DNA of 64,000 nucleotides from Cupriavidus basilensis (GCF_008801925.2 NZ_CP062803.1:4030001-4094000), one strand, 5' to 3'; shown: positions 1 to 8,486, counted from the stretch's first letter. Notes: generated from the sequence alone by a model not told the origin. Program-made: numbers and translations.

Positions 1-1
1 G

Positions 2-991
2 AAGGACAACCTGGTGATGTCGAAGATCCTGACCCGCGATGCGTTCGAGAACGCCATCCGCGTCAACGCGGCCATCGGCGGCTCGACCAACGCCGTGATC
101 CACCTGCTAGCCATTGCCGGGCGCATCGGCGTCGATCTGAAGCTGGAAGACTGGGATGCGCTGGGCCACGAGCTGCCGTGCCTGCTCGACCTGCAACCAT
201 CCGGGCGCCACCTGATGGAAGACTTCTACTACGCGGGCGGCCTGCCCGCGGTGATCCGCGAACTGGAATCGGTGCTTGCGCGCGACGCGCTCACCGTGAA
301 CGGCAAGACGTTGTGGGACAACTGCAAGGACGCGCCCAACTGGAACCGCGAAGTCATCCACGCCTTCGGCGCGCCCTTCAAGGCCAGCGCCGGCATTGCT
401 GTGCTACGCGGCAACCTGTGCCCCGATGGCGCGGTGATCAAGCCGTCGGCCGCCACGCCGGCGCTGCTCAAGCACACCGGCCGCGCGGTGGTATTCGAGG
501 ACAGCGAGCACATGCACCAGCGGCTCGACGATGAGTCGCTCGACGTCGACGAGACCTGCGTGCTGGTGCTGAAGAACTGCGGCCCGCGCGGCTACCCCGG
601 CATGGCCGAAGCCGGCAACATGCCGCTGCCGCCCAAGGTACTGCGCAAGGGCATCACCGACATGGTCCGCGTATCGGATGCGCGCATGAGCGGCACGGCT
701 TACGGCACGGTGGTGCTGCACGTGGCGCCCGAGGCCGCGGCCGGCGGCCCGCTGGCGCTGGTGAAGGACGGCGACATGGTGGAGCTCGACGTGGCCGCGC
801 GCAGGCTGCACCTGCATGTCGATGAAGCGGAGCTGCAGCGCCGCCGCGCCGCGTGGCAGGCGCCCGCGCTGCCGATGGAGCGAGGCTGGACGCGCCTGTA
901 TGTCGAACATGTGCAGCAGGCCAACCTCGGCGCCGACTTGGATTTCCTGGTAGGCAAGAGCGGCGCCGCGGTGCCCAAGGACAACCACTGA
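2..991 (+). CDS. IlvD/Edd-family sugar-acid dehydratase, 3' part (5' end outside window)
   Basis: This is the C-terminal ~330 residues of a dehydratase of the dihydroxy-acid/6-phosphogluconate dehydratase family, which removes water from a sugar acid or dihydroxy acid to give a 2-keto product using an Fe-S cluster and Mg2+. The frame is open to the window edge, so the gene is cut by the window and not truncated. Visible signatures are AAIGGSTNAVIHL near the start and SDARMSGTAYG followed by VVLHVAPEAAAGGPLALV. The MSGTAYG variant is typical of pentonate dehydratases (L-arabinonate or D-xylonate type), while classical IlvD reads differently there. A sugar ABC importer follows 108 bp downstream, which supports a catabolic role over branched-chain amino-acid synthesis. 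The exact substrate cannot be read from the sequence. Confidence 0.88.
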   Translation, partial: KDNLVMSKILTRDAFENAIRVNAAIGGSTNAVIHLLAIAGRIGVDLKLEDWDALGHELPCLLDLQPSGRHLMEDFYYAGGLPAVIRELESVLARDALTVNGKTLWDNCKDAPNWNREVIHAFGAPFKASAGIAVLRGNLCPDGAVIKPSAATPALLKHTGRAVVFEDSEHMHQRLDDESLDVDETCVLVLKNCGPRGYPGMAEAGNMPLPPKVLRKGITDMVRVSDARMSGTAYGTVVLHVAPEAAAGGPLALVKDGDMVELDVAARRLHLHVDEAELQRRRAAWQAPALPMERGWTRLYVEHVQQANLGADLDFLVGKSGAAVPKDNH

Positions 992-1050
992 GGCACGCTG
1001 TCGCGCCAGGAATCACCACGGCAATCCAATCGCGGCGAACTGCCGCCCCC

Positions 1051-1075
1051 GGCACGAACGGGCACGAACGGGCAC
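1051..1075. repeat. short tandem repeat, 10-bp unit
   Basis: GGCACGAACG occurs twice in tandem, followed by a partial third copy (GGCAC), between the dehydratase stop and the ATPase start. It is a small local slippage-type repeat with no evident function, ending about 11 bp before the GGAG ribosome binding site of the next gene. Confidence 0.6.
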
Positions 1076-1099
1076 AGGCGGCTCACGGAGACATCACGC

Positions 1100-2272
1100 A
1101 TGGCATCGGTCCAGATTCGCGGCATCCAGAAATACTTCGGCAGCACGCAGGTCATCCGCGGCGTGGACATCGATATTGCCGATGGCCAGTTCACCGTGCT
1201 GGTGGGGCCATCGGGCTGCGGCAAGTCCACGCTGCTGCGCATGATCGCCGGACTGGAGGAGATCACCACCGGCGAAATCGCCATCGGCAACCGCGTGGTC
1301 AACCGCCTGCCGCCAAAGGAGCGCGATATTGCCATGGTGTTCCAGAACTATGCGCTCTACCCGCATATGACGGTCTACGACAACATGGCCTTCTCACTCA
1401 AGCTCGCCAAGGGCGACAAGGACGAGATCAAGCGGAAAGTGGCCAAGGCATCCGCCATCCTCGGCCTGGACAGTTTGCTGGAGCGCTACCCGCGCCAGCT
1501 CTCGGGCGGCCAGCGCCAGCGCGTGGCCATGGGCCGCGCCATCGTGCGCGATCCGCAGGTGTTCCTGTTCGACGAGCCGCTCTCCAACCTGGACGCCAAG
1601 TTGCGCGTGCAGATGCGCGCCGAGATCAAGGAGCTGCACCAGCGCCTGCGCACCACCTCCGTCTACGTCACGCACGACCAGATCGAAGCCATGACCATGG
1701 CCGACCAGATCGTGGTGATGCGTGACGGCCGCGTGGAGCAGCGCGGCAAGCCGCTGGCGCTCTACGATCACCCCGACAACCTCTTCGTGGCTGGCTTTAT
1801 CGGCTCCCCGGCGATGAACTTCGTGCCTGGCGTGCTGCGCCGCAGTGGCGGCGATGCCGCGGTCGAGTTTCCCGATGGCACGCGCCTGCCGGCGCCCGCG
1901 CGCTTCGATGCCGCCGCCGGCACCGACGGCCAGCGCGTGATCTACGGCGTGCGGCCCGAGCACCTGATCCTGGGCATGCCGGGCCAGGGCCTGCAAACGC
2001 GCGTGTCGGTGGTCGAGCCCACTGGCGCCAACACCGAGATCTATTCCCGCTTCTGCGAGGCGGAGTTCATCTCGATCTTCCGCGAGCGCCATGACTTCGC
2101 CGCGGGCGACATCCTGAACCTGGTGCCCGATCACCAGCACACCCATCTGTTTGATGCCGACTCGGGCCAGACGCTATTGCGGCGTGGCCTGGCGACGGCG
2201 GCGGACGATCCGGGAAGCAGGCATGACCAGCACGGGGCGGAGCCCCTGACCACGGAGGAGACAAAGCGATGA
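1100..2272 (+). CDS. Carbohydrate ABC importer ATP-binding protein (MalK/UgpC type)
   Basis: A 390-residue cytoplasmic ATPase that powers sugar uptake through the two permeases encoded downstream. Walker A is GPSGCGKST (residues 36-44), the Q-loop is [11 protein letters not shown], the ABC signature is LSGGQ (134-138), Walker B is FLFDEP (155-160) and the switch His is H192 in THD. The long C-terminal part after residue ~235 is the TOBE/MalK-like regulatory domain, and the total length fits the MalK/UgpC/MsmX class. GGAG lies 9 bp upstream of the ATG. The stop overlaps the next start (ATGA, 2269-2272), so translation is probably coupled. The neighbouring dehydratase suggests an aldonate, pentose or polyol substrate, but this is not proven by sequence. 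Confidence 0.95.
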   Translation: MASVQIRGIQKYFGSTQVIRGVDIDIADGQFTVLVGPSGCGKSTLLRMIAGLEEITTGEIAIGNRVVNRLPPKERDIAMVFQNYALYPHMTVYDNMAFSLKLAKGDKDEIKRKVAKASAILGLDSLLERYPRQLSGGQRQRVAMGRAIVRDPQVFLFDEPLSNLDAKLRVQMRAEIKELHQRLRTTSVYVTHDQIEAMTMADQIVVMRDGRVEQRGKPLALYDHPDNLFVAGFIGSPAMNFVPGVLRRSGGDAAVEFPDGTRLPAPARFDAAAGTDGQRVIYGVRPEHLILGMPGQGLQTRVSVVEPTGANTEIYSRFCEAEFISIFRERHDFAAGDILNLVPDHQHTHLFDADSGQTLLRRGLATAADDPGSRHDQHGAEPLTTEETKR

Positions 2273-3591
2273 GTACACCGAGCAACTTCACGAGACGCGA
2301 TTTCCTGGTGTCGACGGCGGCCGTTGCCGCCACCACGGCGATCGGCGGCCATGCCTTCGCCGCGCCGGCTGCACTGCAATACAAGCCGGAGGCCGGCGCC
2401 AAGCTGCGCGTGCTGCGCTGGAAGCGTTTCGTGCAGGGCGACGAAGACCTGTGGAACGCCAACACGAAGAAGTTCACCGAGCTGACGGGCGTCGAGGTAC
2501 GCGTCGACAACGAAGGCTGGGAAGACGTGCGGCCCAAGGCCGCCGTCGCGGCCAGCGTCGGCAGCGGGCCGGACGTCATCGTGGGCTGGTTCGATGACCC
2601 GCAGCAGTACCCTGACAAGCTGGTCGACCTGACCGACCTGGCCACCTACCTGGGCGGTAAATACGGCGGCTGGTACGACGTGTGCCGCAAGTACGGCACG
2701 CACAACGGCAAGTGGATCGGCCTGCCGCTGGGCGTGGTCGGCAATGCGCTGGTCTATCGCGAAAGCCACGTCAAAGCCGCTGGCTTCGACGCCATCCCCA
2801 AGGACCTTCCCGGCTTCCTCAAGCTGTGCCAGGGCCTCAAGGCCAAGAACACGCCCTGCGGATTCGCGCTCGGCAAGGCCGTGGGCGACGGCAACAACTG
2901 GGCACACTGGCTGCTGTGGTCGCACGGCGGCATGCTGGTCGACACCAAGGGCAAGGTGGTGGTCAACTCGCCCGAGACGTGGGCCGCGCTGGAATATGCC
3001 AAGCAGCTCTACGCCACCTTCGTGCCCGGCACGCTCTCGTGGCAAGACCCGTCCAACAACAAGGCCTTCCTCGACGGCCAGATCAGCCTGACCGCCAACG
3101 GCATCTCGGTCTACTACGCGGCCAAGAATTCGAAGGAGCCCAAGCTGCAGGAAATGGCGCGCGACATCCAGCACGCGCACTTCCCCATCGGCACGCCCGG
3201 CAGGCCCACCGAGCTGATGCAGATCACGCAGATGATGCTGTTCAGGTATTCCAAGTTCCCGAACGCGGCCAAGGCGTACCTGCAGTTCATGATGGAGCCC
3301 GAGCAGTACAACCCGTGGATGGAAGCCGCCATCGGTTATGTCAGCCAGCCGCTCAAGGCCTATGAGGCCAACCCGATCTGGACGGCCGACCCCAAGCACA
3401 CCGTGTATCGCGACTCCGCCGCGCTGATGCTCGACAACGGCCACGCCGGGCCGCTGGGCACGGCCTCGGCCGCAGCCATGGCCGACTACATCGTGGTCGA
3501 CATGGTGGCGGAAGCGGCCAGCGGCTCCAAGACACCCAAGGAAGCGGCGGCGCGCGCGGCGGAGCGGGCGCAGCGGTACTACAAGGCGTAG
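2269..3591 (+). CDS. ABC importer extracellular solute-binding protein, Tat signal
   Basis: A 440-residue periplasmic binding protein of the family-1 (MalE/UgpB-like) class that captures the substrate for the adjacent permeases. The N-terminus has a twin-arginine motif (T8-R9-R10-D11-F12-L13) followed by a hydrophobic stretch and a plausible AFA cleavage site near residue 31. Tat rather than Sec export is therefore likely, which is less usual for a sugar-binding protein; the Tat translocase is encoded later in this window (18505-20330). GGAGGAG at 2254-2260 is a strong ribosome binding site, and the ATG overlaps the stop of the ATPase gene. A perfect 9-bp hairpin follows the stop codon, as expected where the binding protein must be made in excess over membrane components. 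Confidence 0.93.
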   Translation: MSTPSNFTRRDFLVSTAAVAATTAIGGHAFAAPAALQYKPEAGAKLRVLRWKRFVQGDEDLWNANTKKFTELTGVEVRVDNEGWEDVRPKAAVAASVGSGPDVIVGWFDDPQQYPDKLVDLTDLATYLGGKYGGWYDVCRKYGTHNGKWIGLPLGVVGNALVYRESHVKAAGFDAIPKDLPGFLKLCQGLKAKNTPCGFALGKAVGDGNNWAHWLLWSHGGMLVDTKGKVVVNSPETWAALEYAKQLYATFVPGTLSWQDPSNNKAFLDGQISLTANGISVYYAAKNSKEPKLQEMARDIQHAHFPIGTPGRPTELMQITQMMLFRYSKFPNAAKAYLQFMMEPEQYNPWMEAAIGYVSQPLKAYEANPIWTADPKHTVYRDSAALMLDNGHAGPLGTASAAAMADYIVVDMVAEAASGSKTPKEAAARAAERAQRYYKA

Positions 3592-3603
3592 CTAGATAGA
3601 CAA

Positions 3604-3627
3604 GGGCGCGGCAGCACCGCCGCGCCC
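3604..3627 (+). promoter_or_regulatory. intercistronic hairpin after the binding-protein gene
   Basis: GGGCGCGGC (3604-3612) and GCCGCGCCC (3619-3627) form a perfect 9-bp stem with a 6-nt loop (AGCACC). No U-tract follows, so it is more likely an mRNA-stabilising or partially attenuating element than a terminator. Its position between the binding-protein and permease genes is where many ABC importer operons carry such a structure. Confidence 0.65.
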
Positions 3628-3642
3628 GCCAAGCCGAACCCT

Positions 3643-3670
3643 GCGAGGTGAGCCATGCGAGGTGAACCAT
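3643..3670 (+). repeat. tandem 14-bp duplication of the RBS/start region
   Basis: GCGAGGTGAGCCAT (3643-3656) is followed directly by GCGAGGTGAACCAT (3657-3670), with one mismatch. Each copy carries a GAGGTG Shine-Dalgarno and an ATG at its end. The second ATG (3669) starts the permease; the first (3655) opens a five-codon frame. Confidence 0.85.
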
Positions 3671-3672
3671 GA
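3655..3672 (+). other. possible minicistron of 5 codons overlapping the permease start
   Basis: ATG-CGA-GGT-GAA-CCA-TGA begins with its own GAGGTG ribosome binding site, and its stop overlaps the permease ATG by the usual ATGA pattern (3669-3672). It would arise simply from the 14-bp duplication, because 14 is not a multiple of three. Whether it is translated, and whether it tunes permease translation by termination-reinitiation, is inference only. Confidence 0.3.
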
Positions 3673-4568
3673 TTTCCCGCCTGTTGAACAACCGCCATGC
3701 GCTGGGGCTGCTGTTCATGCTGCCCACCGCGCTGTTGCTGCTGGTTTTCCTGACGTACCCGCTCGGCCTCGGTGTATGGCTCGGCTTCACCAACACCAAG
3801 ATCGGCGGGACCGGCGAATGGATCGGGCTGTCCAACTACAGCTACCTTGCCGGCGACTCGCTGACGCAGCTGGCGCTGTTCAATACGATCTTCTACACCG
3901 TGGTGGCCAGCGTGGTGAAATTCGCGCTGGGCCTGTGGCTGGCGCTGCTGCTCAACAAGAACCTGCCGTTCAAGTCCTTCTTCCGCGCCATCGTGCTGCT
4001 GCCATGGATCGTGCCGACCGCGCTGTCGGCACTGGCATTCTGGTGGATCTACGACGCGCAGTTCTCCATCATCAGCTGGACGCTGGTCAAGCTAGGGCTG
4101 ATCGATCGCTATATCGACTTCCTGGGCGACCCGTGGCTGGCGCGCTTCTCCACCATCGCGGCCAATGTCTGGCGCGGCATTCCCTTTGTCGCCATCTCGC
4201 TGCTGGCCGGCTTGCAGACGATCTCGCCCACGTTGTACGAGGCCGCATCCATCGACGGCGTCACGCCATGGCAGCAGTTCCGCTACGTCACGCTGCCGCT
4301 GCTGACGCCGATCATTGCAGTGGTGATGACCTTCTCGGTGCTGTTTACGTTCACCGATTTCCAGTTGATCTATGTGCTCACGCGCGGCGGCCCGCTCAAC
4401 GCCACGCACCTGATGGCCACGCTGTCGTTCCAGCGCGCGATTCCCGGCGGCTCGCTGGGCGAAGGCGCGGCGATCGCCACGATGATGGTGCCCTTCCTGC
4501 TGGCCGCCATCCTGTTTTCATACTTCGGCCTGCAGCGGCGTGGCTGGCAACAGGGAGGCGACAAATGA
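3669..4568 (+). CDS. Carbohydrate ABC importer permease 1 (MalF/UgpA type)
   Basis: A 299-residue inner-membrane permease with about six hydrophobic segments, the first at roughly residues 13-35. The cytoplasmic EAA loop that docks on the ATPase is visible as LYEAASIDGVTPWQQFRYVTL, about two thirds along the chain. It forms a heterodimeric channel with the product of the following gene. The chosen ATG at 3669 is preceded by GAGGTG. The end overlaps the second permease gene by 4 bp (ATGA at 4565-4568). Length and topology are normal for the family. Confidence 0.95.
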   Translation: MISRLLNNRHALGLLFMLPTALLLLVFLTYPLGLGVWLGFTNTKIGGTGEWIGLSNYSYLAGDSLTQLALFNTIFYTVVASVVKFALGLWLALLLNKNLPFKSFFRAIVLLPWIVPTALSALAFWWIYDAQFSIISWTLVKLGLIDRYIDFLGDPWLARFSTIAANVWRGIPFVAISLLAGLQTISPTLYEAASIDGVTPWQQFRYVTLPLLTPIIAVVMTFSVLFTFTDFQLIYVLTRGGPLNATHLMATLSFQRAIPGGSLGEGAAIATMMVPFLLAAILFSYFGLQRRGWQQGGDK

Positions 4569-5452
4569 GAGCGACGGCCGCAGCGGAGCAGCAGGACACC
4601 GCGCAGGGGATGGATTACCTGCAATCGATGCCGCGGCGCTGGGTGACCATCTACATCCCGCTAGGCATCTTCGTCTTCGTGCTGCTGTTCCCCTTCTACT
4701 GGATGGCGATCACGGCCTTCAAGCCGGATGGCGAACTCCTGATGCGCAGCGCCAACCCGTTCTGGGTGATGGCGCCCACGCTCGCCCACTTCAAGAAGCT
4801 GCTGTTCGACACCCCCTACCCGGCGTGGCTGCTCAATACCGTGATCGTCTCCACGATCGCCACCTTTGCCTCGCTGGCCACCAGCGTGCTGGCCGCGTAC
4901 GCCATCGAGCGGCTGCGCTTCCAGGGCGCGAAGCAGGTGGGCCTGGCCATCTTCCTGGCCTACCTGATCCCGCCTTCGATCCTGTTCATCCCGCTGGCAT
5001 CGATCGTGTTCCAGCTCGGCCTGTTCGATACGCGCTGGGCGCTGATCCTCACCTACCCCACCTTCCTGATCCCGTTCTGCACCTGGCTGCTGATGGGCTA
5101 CTTCCGCTCCATCCCCTACGAGCTGGAAGAGTGCGCGCTGATCGACGGCGCGACGCGCTGGGAGATCCTGGTCAAGATCATCCTGCCGCTGGCCGTGCCA
5201 GGGCTGATCTCTGCCGGCATCTTCGCCTTCACGCTGTCGTGGAACGAATTCATCTACGCGCTGACCTTCATCTCCTCGTCGGAGGTGAAGACGGTGCCGG
5301 TGGGGATCGTCACCGAACTGATCGAAGGCGACGTCTACCACTGGGGCGCGCTGATGGCGGGCGCCTTGCTGGGCTCGCTGCCGGTGGCGCTGGTGTACTC
5401 GTTCTTTGTGGAGTACTACGTATCGGGCATGACGGGCGCGGTGAAGGAATAG
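4565..5452 (+). CDS. Carbohydrate ABC importer permease 2 (MalG/UgpE type)
   Basis: A 295-residue inner-membrane permease, partner of permease 1. The N-terminal transmembrane helix starts near residue 29 (YIPLGIFVFVLLFPFYWM). The EAA motif appears as ELEECALIDGATRWEILVKI, and the C-terminal SWNEFIYALTF is typical of the MalG side. The frame stays open far upstream, but the start is set by the ATGA overlap with permease 1 and by a GGGAGG sequence just before it. With the ATPase and binding protein it completes a four-gene importer. Confidence 0.95.
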   Translation: MRATAAAEQQDTAQGMDYLQSMPRRWVTIYIPLGIFVFVLLFPFYWMAITAFKPDGELLMRSANPFWVMAPTLAHFKKLLFDTPYPAWLLNTVIVSTIATFASLATSVLAAYAIERLRFQGAKQVGLAIFLAYLIPPSILFIPLASIVFQLGLFDTRWALILTYPTFLIPFCTWLLMGYFRSIPYELEECALIDGATRWEILVKIILPLAVPGLISAGIFAFTLSWNEFIYALTFISSSEVKTVPVGIVTELIEGDVYHWGALMAGALLGSLPVALVYSFFVEYYVSGMTGAVKE

Positions 5453-5492
5453 GCGCATGGCGGCAGCCAGGACGTGTGGGGCCATGGCAGGC

Positions 5493-5498
5493 TAGAAT
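5493..5498 (+). promoter_or_regulatory. possible -10 element upstream of the His-tail protein gene
   Basis: TAGAAT in the 119-bp gap after the importer operon resembles a sigma-70 -10 box; no clear -35 lies 16-18 bp upstream. It is offered only because a new transcription unit most probably begins in this gap. Confidence 0.25.
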
Positions 5499-5571
5499 GC
5501 GAGGTTATCCTGCCGTGAGCCTGCGCCCGGCACTGTCGCATTCGAATCACTCCGCCTCCAAGCCTGATCCC

Positions 5572-5796
5572 ATGAGCAAACCCGCCCGCACCCTCACCTT
5601 CAAGTGCAAGAAGTGCACCAAGCCCGTCACGCTATTCCTGCAGAAGGTGTCCGCCTGCTCGCACATCACGCCGTACCAGGGCTTTTGCAAGTGCGGTGAG
5701 ATGGTGCGCCACGCCACCGGCGACAAGGACGCCGTGGAGTCCTTCGTCAACTCGGTCGACGGCAGCTGGGCCCACCATCACCACCATCACCATTGA
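5572..5796 (+). CDS. small Cys-rich protein with native C-terminal His7 tail
   Basis: A 74-residue protein of unknown function. It has a C12-x2-C15 pair, C29, H31 and a C39-x-C41 pair, suggesting a small zinc-ribbon-like fold, followed by a short acidic helix and a C-terminus of Trp-Ala and seven consecutive histidines (residues 68-74). The His codons are a mixture of CAC and CAT, and the run ends directly at the stop, so it is a genomic feature. The stop overlaps the TTG start of the metallopeptidase gene by 4 nt, implying coupled translation. A metal-binding or metal-delivery role is a reasonable inference. No family could be named from the sequence alone. Confidence 0.75.
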   Translation: MSKPARTLTFKCKKCTKPVTLFLQKVSACSHITPYQGFCKCGEMVRHATGDKDAVESFVNSVDGSWAHHHHHHH

Positions 5797-6350
5797 GCAC
5801 CCGTAGCACCCCCGCCCCCACCAGCGAGACCTGGCGCCCCGGCGTCAAGGATCCGCTGCGCTTCCTCGCCGCATATCCCGATGGCGTGCTCGACCAGGTG
5901 CGCCAGATGGTGGCCGCCAACCGCCTGGGCGAACACCTGGCGAAGAAATATCCCGCGCGGCACACCGTGCAGACCGACCGCGCGCTGTACGACTTCACCG
6001 CCGAGCTGAAGCAGGAATTCCTGCGCACCGCGCCGCCAATCCATAAGGTCGCGTTCGACGCCAAGATCGACGTGGTCCATCGCGCGCTCGGGCTGCACAC
6101 CGCCATCTCCCGCGTGCAAGGCGGCAAGCTCAAGGCCAAGAAGGAAATCCGCGTGGCGTCGCTGTTCAAGGAAGCACCGCCCGAGTTCCTGCGCATGATC
6201 GTGGTGCACGAGCTTGCACACCTGAAGGAGAGCGATCACAACAAGGCGTTCTACCGCCTGTGCGAATACATGGAGCCGGCGTACCACCAGCTGGAGTTCG
6301 ATACGCGGCTGTTTTTGGCGTGGCGCGAACTGGAGGCTGCGCAGGGCTAA
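5793..6350 (+). CDS. YgjP/DUF45-like zinc metallopeptidase
   Basis: A 185-residue predicted soluble metallopeptidase. The motif VVHELAHLKESDHNKAFYRL contains the HExxH zinc site and a downstream His typical of the YgjP-like (WLM/SprT-related) group; the C-terminal LFLAWRELE is compatible with it. The substrate is unknown. The start is unusual: the best candidate is TTG at 5793, overlapping the upstream stop as TTGA. No Shine-Dalgarno is visible because the region codes for the His7 tail, so expression probably depends on ribosomes arriving from the upstream gene. A later internal GTG start would cut into conserved-looking sequence. Confidence 0.8.
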   Translation: MSTRSTPAPTSETWRPGVKDPLRFLAAYPDGVLDQVRQMVAANRLGEHLAKKYPARHTVQTDRALYDFTAELKQEFLRTAPPIHKVAFDAKIDVVHRALGLHTAISRVQGGKLKAKKEIRVASLFKEAPPEFLRMIVVHELAHLKESDHNKAFYRLCEYMEPAYHQLEFDTRLFLAWRELEAAQG

Positions 6351-6656
6351 GCCAGGCTCCCTTGCGCGCGGCCTGCTGGCTTTGCCTGCGCCGCCAGGCG
6401 ATGCCAGCCGGCGAAGTTCCCGGACGAAATCGATCCGAGCGGCCTGCCGGCCTCCCCATTCCGTGCACGTCAATCCGGCGCTTCCGCCCCCGCCAAAATA
6501 CCGAAAACGGCAAGACGCACAAAAAGTCTACATTTTCGATTCTGTTGTATTTACAATCGGCCCAGATCAATGCCTGCAGCATCTTGCGGCCGCACTGGGT
6601 CCGCGGCGGTACGTAGCAAGGCGCGCAGCTTTCCACAAACAAAAAGCAAGAAGGCT
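6351..6656. other. 306-bp intergenic region with an AT-rich pocket
   Basis: No credible gene is present. The segment 6515-6560 is distinctly A/T-rich compared with its surroundings and contains TTGTA-TT-TACAA (6545-6556), a 12-bp inverted repeat about 100 bp before the helicase start. This is the likely promoter/operator region of the helicase gene. The upstream in-frame start at 6570 has no ribosome binding site. Confidence 0.4.
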
Positions 6657-8486
6657 ATGGCAACGCTGATTCCCGCGCTTGGCTCGGTCACGTCGCGCAT
6701 GACAAGTGGGGAGAGACGCTTCGCGGAGCGGCTCGAAGCCAAGCTGGAAGACGACTACCTGTGCTGGTACGACGTCGCCATTGGCGAAAAGACCCGCCAC
6801 CCCGACTTCATCGTATTCCACCCAAGCCGGGGCCTGCTGGTGCTTGAGGTCAAGGACTGGAAGCTCAGCACGATCCAGAGCATGGATCAGCGCACCGCCA
6901 CCTTGATCACCGAGCGCGGCGTGGTGCATGAAATGAATCCGCTGGAGCAGGCCCGGCAGTTCATGTTCTATGTGCTGGACCTGCTGCAGCGGGATCCGCA
7001 GCTTGTCTGGCCCACCGGCTCGCTCAAGGGCAAGCCATTCTTTCCGTATGGTGCGGGCATCGTCCTCGCCAACATCACGCGTGCGCAGTTCGAGCAGACC
7101 AACCTTGGCGAGGTACTGCCCGCGCACCTGGTGATCTGCAAGGATGAGATGGCGCCAGAGGCGGAACCGGAGGCGTTCCAGAAGCGGCTCTGGGAAATGT
7201 TCCCGGTCAAGTTCACGTTCAAGCTGTCGCTGCCGCAGATCGACCGTATCCGCTGGCATCTTTTCCCGCAGATACGCATGCCGGAACAGCGCGCACTGTT
7301 CCCGGAAGACACTCAGGATCCGCAGGACATTCCCGACATCCTGCGGGTGATGGACCTCCAGCAGGAGCAACTCGCCCGAAGCCTGGGCGAAGGCCATCGC
7401 GTCATTCACGGTGTAGCCGGGTCCGGCAAGACGCTGATACTCGGCTACCGGGCCGAATACCTCGCCAAGGCGGCAACGCGGCCCATCCTGGTGCTCTGCT
7501 TCAACAAGATGCTGGCGGCCAAGCTATCCGCGACGATGGTGGAGAAGGGCATTGAAGACAAAGTGCATGTGCACAACTTCCATGCCTGGTGTTCGCGCCA
7601 GTTGCAGGCGTTCAACATCGATCTGCCCAAGGGCAGGGCTGACGACGCACTCTTCGAGTCCTTTGTCTCGCGGGTCATTGAAGGCGTCGAGCGCAAGGCC
7701 ATTCCCGGTGGGCAGTACGATGCGGTGCTCATCGACGAAGGTCATGACTTCCGGCCGGAATGGTTCAAGCTCGTCGTGCAGATGATCAACCCGGATAGCA
7801 ACTCGTTGCTGGTTCTGTATGACGACGCGCAATCCATCTATGGCGGCACGAAGAAGCGCAAATTCAGCTTCGCCAGCGTCGGCGTGCAGGCAAAAGGCCG
7901 CACCACCATCCTGAAGATCAACTACCGCAATACGCAAGAGATCCTGGCGGTGGCGCGCGCCTTCGCCGACGACCTGCTACGGCCGAATGACAACGGCGAG
8001 GACGAAGCGCCAACCGTACAGCCGATCGGGGCGGGCCGGCGCGGACAGAAACCGCTACTGATCGCGCTACCCACCATCGAAGCCGAAGCGGAGCGGATCG
8101 CGCAGGTCCTGCTCGAAGAAAATCGCACGGGGACGGCATGGGCGGAGATGGCGATCATCTATCGGCATTGGGAAACGGCAGGCCAGGTCACCAGCGTACT
8201 CGCGCGCAAGGGCATTCCATTTGAATGCCCGCAGATCACCAAGCGCTTTACGCCGGGTGGGGACAGCGTCAAGGTGGTGACCATGCACAGCAGCAAGGGC
8301 CTGGAGTTTCCCCTGGTCTGCATTCCAGGTGTTGGCGCGCCGCACAAGAAAGAAGAACCCATCGAGGACGAGGCCCGCCTTCTTTACGTTGCCATGACAC
8401 GCGCCACACGCCAGTTGGTGATGACGCATGGCGAGACATCGCATTTCTCCGCGCGGCTGCGGGCGGCATTGGACAAACTGGCTTGA
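6657..8486 (+). CDS. NERD-domain UvrD/Rep-family DNA helicase
   Basis: A 609-residue protein joining an N-terminal NERD (nuclease-related) domain to a superfamily 1 helicase. The NERD residues appear as E19, HPDF with D50, and LEVKDW with E64 and K66, matching a restriction-endonuclease-like active-site pattern. Walker A is GVAGSGKT (252-259) and Walker B is LIDEGHD (358-364), where UvrD usually has DEAQD. Late motifs include VKVVTMHSSKGLEFPLV and LLYVAMTRATRQL. The ATG at 6657 is chosen because AAGAAGG precedes it. It is a single gene with an AT-rich upstream region, convergent with the next gene. A role in DNA processing, repair or defence is plausible but not shown. Confidence 0.88.
   Translation: MATLIPALGSVTSRMTSGERRFAERLEAKLEDDYLCWYDVAIGEKTRHPDFIVFHPSRGLLVLEVKDWKLSTIQSMDQRTATLITERGVVHEMNPLEQARQFMFYVLDLLQRDPQLVWPTGSLKGKPFFPYGAGIVLANITRAQFEQTNLGEVLPAHLVICKDEMAPEAEPEAFQKRLWEMFPVKFTFKLSLPQIDRIRWHLFPQIRMPEQRALFPEDTQDPQDIPDILRVMDLQQEQLARSLGEGHRVIHGVAGSGKTLILGYRAEYLAKAATRPILVLCFNKMLAAKLSATMVEKGIEDKVHVHNFHAWCSRQLQAFNIDLPKGRADDALFESFVSRVIEGVERKAIPGGQYDAVLIDEGHDFRPEWFKLVVQMINPDSNSLLVLYDDAQSIYGGTKKRKFSFASVGVQAKGRTTILKINYRNTQEILAVARAFADDLLRPNDNGEDEAPTVQPIGAGRRGQKPLLIALPTIEAEAERIAQVLLEENRTGTAWAEMAIIYRHWETAGQVTSVLARKGIPFECPQITKRFTPGGDSVKVVTMHSSKGLEFPLVCIPGVGAPHKKEEPIEDEARLLYVAMTRATRQLVMTHGETSHFSARLRAALDKLA

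Noticed and set aside
1051..1075. Tandem 10-bp repeat as part of a CRISPR or iteron array
   Set aside because: There are only two and a half short units without spacers, and no cas or rep genes are nearby.
3662..4564. Upstream extension of permease 2 by 301 codons
   Set aside because: This part is an alternative frame of permease 1; the ATGA overlap at 4565 and homology set the real start.
5770..5796. His7 run as vector or expression-tag contamination
   Set aside because: The CAC/CAT mixture is directly continuous with the next gene, which overlaps the stop, and there are no cloning sites or vector sequence; it is natural genomic sequence.
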